A stretch of 64,000 nt of DNA from Bilabrum cf. latius. Lineage: Eukaryota > Bigyra: Bicosoecida > Bigyra > Bicosoecida. Numbering within the stretch: the first letter of the stretch is position 1; the number at the start of each line of letters is the position of its first letter. Below, piece after piece: positions 60,316 through 64,000 of this stretch. Position numbers and translations under genes: made by a program. A model generated the notes under the pieces. That model was given only the letters and a program-made list of their open reading frames with translations, made no database searches and was not told the origin of the DNA. The DNA lies in assembly GCA_965178125.1 (NCBI GenBank), contig OZ237756.1, positions 186,001 to 250,000 of the forward strand, in the 5' to 3' direction.

Positions 60316-61911
60316 ATGTCTCTTGGACTCGCGGAGGAGGCCGAATATGTCCAGCCCAGTCTCGACTTTCACTTTCTCGTATGTTCTGAAGTGTTCGTTG
60401 TCCACCTGCTGCCAGCGGCTATTGATTTACTGGGTATCTGGCTTGGTTTACTAACGTTTCTCTTGTTACCTGCTCGCCGTCTTGTTTCGCAGGCGCCGTA
60501 CACTGGGATACACAACTACAGGACCCTGGATTATACTAGATACCTCAAGCAGGTTGACAAGGCAGTGGAAGCAGTCAGACAAGGGAGATCAAAAACCAGC
60601 ATGCCTAGAAAGACTTCATAGAGGGGCATTGAGGAACTGGCATCGGTACTGTCCGAGGATGGCGTCCGGCTGCGATCCTTGCAAGTAAGTCAATCAGAGC
60701 GAGAAGGATTTGATGCAGGCGTAGGATCTGCGCTTTGCTCAGCAGTGTGCATGGACACGATTGACGGCTTCCCGCGTCTGCAGTGCCTGGTGTCATAGTG
60801 GGCGAAGTGGAGGCTGGACTGCATGGCTGCCCTTGCACCTGCCATGCTGCACGCGGGCGGCAAGAACCGGCTTCGAGTCCTGGTGCTGAAAGGGTTGACA
60901 CATATGTCATTGGAGTGCGTGCAGGTCTTGCATGCAGTGCTGTCCGACTCGCAGTGCAGTTTGGAGGTACTCAAGATCCGCGATATGCTAGGCAGCCTTC
61001 CCTGTATCCCCACCCGGAAGCCGGAAGTCATTGAGGAACTATACAAGATGAATCGTCTCATGGCCGACGGCATCCGATGCAACCGGAGCATTCGGTACTG
61101 CCACCTGGGTCCGTGCAACTTGGATCTTGACGCGATGCTGGCATGGACAGAGGCACTCAGCAGCAACAGCACGTTGGTGCAGGTGGAAACGAGCTGGATC
61201 CTTCTGCCGGGATGCGGTTTGGCCCCATACAATGCGATGGGGGAGTGTGCGGCCCGCATCGTGAGGGAGAACACCAGCATCCGGCACCTCACCTTCAGAT
61301 ACAACATGACTACAGGCCGTAAATCTACCCCGTGCCGATTGGGTCCGCTGTGTGATGCGGTACGGCAAAACAAATCGCTACGGTCGCTTGTGATCGGATC
61401 AACAGGCCTTCCCGACTTCCGGGGCTAGCCTGAAGAAGCAGCCAGACAGTGCGGCAGAATGCTGGAGGCTGTGCTGGCCAACCCGCGGATCGTGTTCCTC
61501 TGGTGGCAACGTGTGTGTGGTACCCACCACGAGGACCACACCATTCCTGCCATGCTGCCCCGGCTGCGGGCCTTCAACAGCCGTCGCAGGCGCATCGGTG
61601 CACTGCTGCATCACCGTGTGGCGAGCCAGGCCCGGCGGGATGCGGGGCTGGTGTGGCGGGCCGCATCCGAGGGCAGGCCTCTGGAGCTGGCCAGGAGGCT
61701 GAGGCTGGGTGTGATGGCGGGCGGGGCTGAGCTTAAGGTGGATGTGGGTGGGGTGAAGCAGAACGCGATGGAGGCAGCGATGGCAAATGGACACGATGAG
61801 TGCGGCGTGCTAGTGTGTCGGTCGCTGGCGAGGGAGGTGCGGAGGCGAGCGATCTACGGCCTAAATGCGGTTGCTGAAGTAGTGGTAAGTGATCAAACGT
61901 GTTTGCGTTGA
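60316..61911 (+). CDS. leucine-rich-repeat-like protein B', paralog of B
   Basis: Collinear paralog of gene B. Repeats LRVLVLKGLTHMSLECVQVL, IRYCHLGPCNLDLDAML and LRSLVIGSTGLPDFRG are kept. Three TAG codons are in frame: 60619 (AAG in B), 60796 (also TAG in B, possibly a splice acceptor) and 61426 (CAG in B). If TAG were a stop, this copy would be broken in three places despite largely conservative changes elsewhere. The 3' end differs from B: near 61885 a GTAAGT follows, so the C-terminus may splice onward instead of ending at TGA 61909. Confidence 0.66.
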
Positions 61912-62264
61912 TACGAAGCTGTAAGAATGTGCCGTGCTCCAAAAATTAAATTCAAAAATGGATCAAAAGGTGTTGGTTTGGGTACCTGGTGGGTACACGC
62001 AAGCATCCAGCATCTAGTATCGGCGCTTCCATCAGAGCAGCCAGCTGTCTTTCGGGCCAGTCTTTTTACGGCGTGGACCCCATCCGAATGGATGACATGG
62101 ACTTTTCTTTCTTCCAGTCCGCACTATCGCCGCTTGTTCCGGCGTCCCCATCTGGATATTGATTTTTAGCACCACCATACTCCTTATGGCTTCAACACCT
62201 GGTGTCCCCGTACGCTCGGATCTAGATGTACCAGGGTCGGACAGAATGACGCGAGTTCGAGGTT
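61912..62264. other. convergent intergenic spacer
   Basis: About 350 bp between the 3' ends of LRR B' (plus) and the protease gene (minus). If B' splices at GTAAGT near 61885, a small 3' exon could lie here, but none can be chosen with confidence. Confidence 0.45.
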
Positions 62265-64000
62265 TCACCTATCTCGAAACCGAACCGATACATCTACACT
62301 GAGTGGTACATCCTCGAGACGCTCATTCTTAGAGTGTACATGCACATACAGAGAGGGCTCTTGCACCGTGACCCCGACGTGCCATTGGAGCGGCTCCTCT
62401 GACTCGGTCTCACCATCCATGGGTTGGCACGATTGTGCCCGGGACTGCCCACCAGCGCCGTGCGGGTCCAAAAACACCATGACGTTGATCGTTTCCGCCG
62501 CAGCCTCAGTGCCGCAGCGCGGTACACGTCTAGCAAGCACCGCAAATCGGCCCATGGTATTCGAATACAGCGTCCACGGACAGCCATCCAGGACATCGAT
62601 CAGCACGTCGGTTTCCTCGATCTCTGCTTCAGCGTCGGCCGAATCAGAGCCGAAACACATGCCAGAAAGCGTGAATAATGCAAATGAGAGCCCTGGATCT
62701 GCGGGTGCATCGCATTTGACTCGACTTGGGAATGCCTCATTCCGGGAGGTATCTTCTGCCGGCACGCTCTCTCTGTCGACAGAGCCAGCAGCACCACCGG
62801 CCACGCCACCCGCACTAGCCCCAGCAGACTTGACACCAGTTCTAGCCCCAGCACCATCGTCGCCAGTACTAGCCTTCTCACCCTTGCTGCCTGCCCTTGC
62901 CTCCGCACCGTCGCTACTAGCTCTAGTAGCTGCAGCGGCTTTAGCTTCATCCTCACGATCACGCCTGATGCCAGAGATATCTGCATCGATGCGAAGCAGC
63001 GAATCAAATGCAGGCTCACCGCCGGGCTCTGCGTGAATAACCAGCCTAGTCATTGTGCTACAACTCGCATCTGTACAAATAGTTTCGCGTAGCTCATCTT
63101 TCAGCTGGTAAGGGCCACCGCCGGCAGCCTGATGTATCGCAACGTGCACACCGGGGAATCGGCTCGTTGATTGACACTCGCTGCCTTCTGGTTCAATTTT
63201 TTTGAAGCAGCCACACCGGTACGTAAGCAGCACAGGGTCACACGCATCCTCACTGGGGTCGCATAGGGCTGGAAGCAGATCCGCACGCGGTACTTTCCAC
63301 GATTCAAGGTCGGTCGAGGCCATGTCCCTCATCACCAATCTCTAGTCCTCCCGACCTGCCATAGTATCTGCGAGCTGTGCCTCCAGCCATCCCTCACCAA
63401 CACCAAAAGGGGCGGACGCTGCTATCGCCAGCTCCACATCCTTGTTGTTGGCTTGCAGCAGATGGAAACCCTTGGTCACGTCGACGATCTGCAGCGTACT
63501 GGCCATGGTGATCAGCGATCTGGTCACACGAGGCGCCGAAAATGAAGTACCCCGCGTGGTTTCACGTCCCTAGACGAGTGTCTCAAAATCAACTTTGTTG
63601 ATTCCCTCACCCTAGGCGAATACATCGACAGCACGGCCGTAGTGAGAAAACCCGGACATGCGCACAAAAGGCTCTGCTGCTCGGCCAGCATGGGATGCAG
63701 CATATTGATCAGAAGCATCCGGCACTGGGACAGCGTGGGATCCCACGCAAATCACACCCTTGGCATTGCAAGGGTAGGAGTCGGCGGCATTCATGTGATT
63801 GTTGCCAGCTGCGGCCACAAGAAGGAAGCCCAGGTTGTGCAGCACATCGGAAAAGTGATCCAGCTCCTCTGAGATCCTGATCATAGTCTCCGCTCTGATG
63901 GGAGGCCTCTTGGTTCCGACCGCCTGCTTTCTTCCGTCCCAGTTCGTAATGGCCATATTCACCACCCCTAGGACGGTCCCATCACGAAAAGAGGCGCCCA
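62265..64000 (-). CDS. subtilisin-like serine protease (peptidase S8), C-terminal part
   Basis: Runs off the right edge, so the catalytic Asp and His are outside the window. Visible are VVNMAITNWDG, LLVAAAGNNHMNA with the oxyanion-hole Asn, GVICVGSHA, FSHYGRAVDVFA and the catalytic Ser motif GTSFSAPRVT. In-frame TAG occurs at 63612 (DVFA-Gln-GEGI, where S8 proteases usually have APG), about 63570 and 63342. After the catalytic domain come a Cys-containing region (CGCFKKIEPEGSEC), an Ala/Gly/Ser-rich linker, and a beta-rich C-terminal segment (LQWHVGVTVQEPSLYVHVHS) like a P-domain or other adhesive module. It ends at TGA 62265. Probably secreted or vacuolar, but the N-terminus is not seen. Confidence 0.88.

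Larger units (their letters stand above)
56751..61870 (+). repeat. tandem segmental duplication (about 2.8-kb period)
   Basis: Unit 1 (56751-59214) and unit 2 (59535-61870) match across coding and noncoding DNA. Divergence is uneven: blocks such as 57613-57754 versus 60290-60433 differ at about two positions, while the B/B' bodies differ by several percent and the short intron by about a fifth. This suggests duplication followed by patchy gene conversion. Confidence 0.9.

Noticed and set aside
1-64000. All TAG-interrupted genes are pseudogenes
   Set aside because: Interruptions are always TAG, not TAA, TGA or frameshifts; catalytic motifs downstream are intact; no assigned gene ends at TAG.

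Overview
This is eukaryotic nuclear DNA. It is GC-rich, has sparse GT-AG introns of roughly 60-200 bp, and carries clearly eukaryotic genes: ATG4, proteasome beta3, JMJD6, ALKBH1, an XRCC2-like RAD51 paralog, a CFAP53-like ciliary coiled coil, and a Whirly protein with an organelle-type leader. CFAP53 suggests flagella. Whirly suggests a plant or algal affinity, but that is inference.

The dominant signal is the genetic code. Almost every gene is broken by in-frame TAG but continues in the same frame with the expected domain order. None of the assigned ends is TAG: genes end on TGA (about 15) or TAA (3). Two diverged tandem LRR paralogs carry CAG in one copy where the other has TAG, which identifies TAG as glutamine. 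The code is therefore UAG=Gln with UAA and UGA as stops, like NCBI table 15. Standard translation would shatter these genes into dozens of false ORFs.

Layout. 1-3661: a probable minus-strand membrane protein runs off the left edge, head-to-head with a plus-strand 4-TM protein. 4070-12756 (-): a giant polytopic membrane protein with a putative lipidated MGCC start. 13060-17538 (-): a hugely expanded ATG4. 17789-19222 (+): CFAP53-like. 19410-22995 (-): secreted or Golgi-type sulfotransferase fused to a JmjC-like cupin. 22996-24469: spacer with a 153-bp tandem repeat. 24470-38016 (+): a 4475-aa receptor-like protein (LCCL, LamG-like, cadherin, IPT/TIG, Cys-rich, multi-TM). 38329-39590 (-): a small coiled-coil gene and a doubtful ORF. 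40967-43411 (+): ALKBH1 with two in-frame hexanucleotide repeats. 43645-48750 (-): JMJD6, then XRCC2-like. 49090-52275 (+): a low-complexity basic protein. 52463-54827 (+): Whirly, then PSMB3 in five exons. 55108-61911 (+): two LRR genes and a tandem partial duplicate of both. 62265-64000 (-): the C-terminal part of a subtilisin-like protease.

The genes are a mix of housekeeping, DNA repair, oxygenase, autophagy and cell-surface functions with no operon logic. Shared habits are very long low-complexity insertions inside conserved folds, few introns, tight spacing, and heavy use of TAG inside those insertions.
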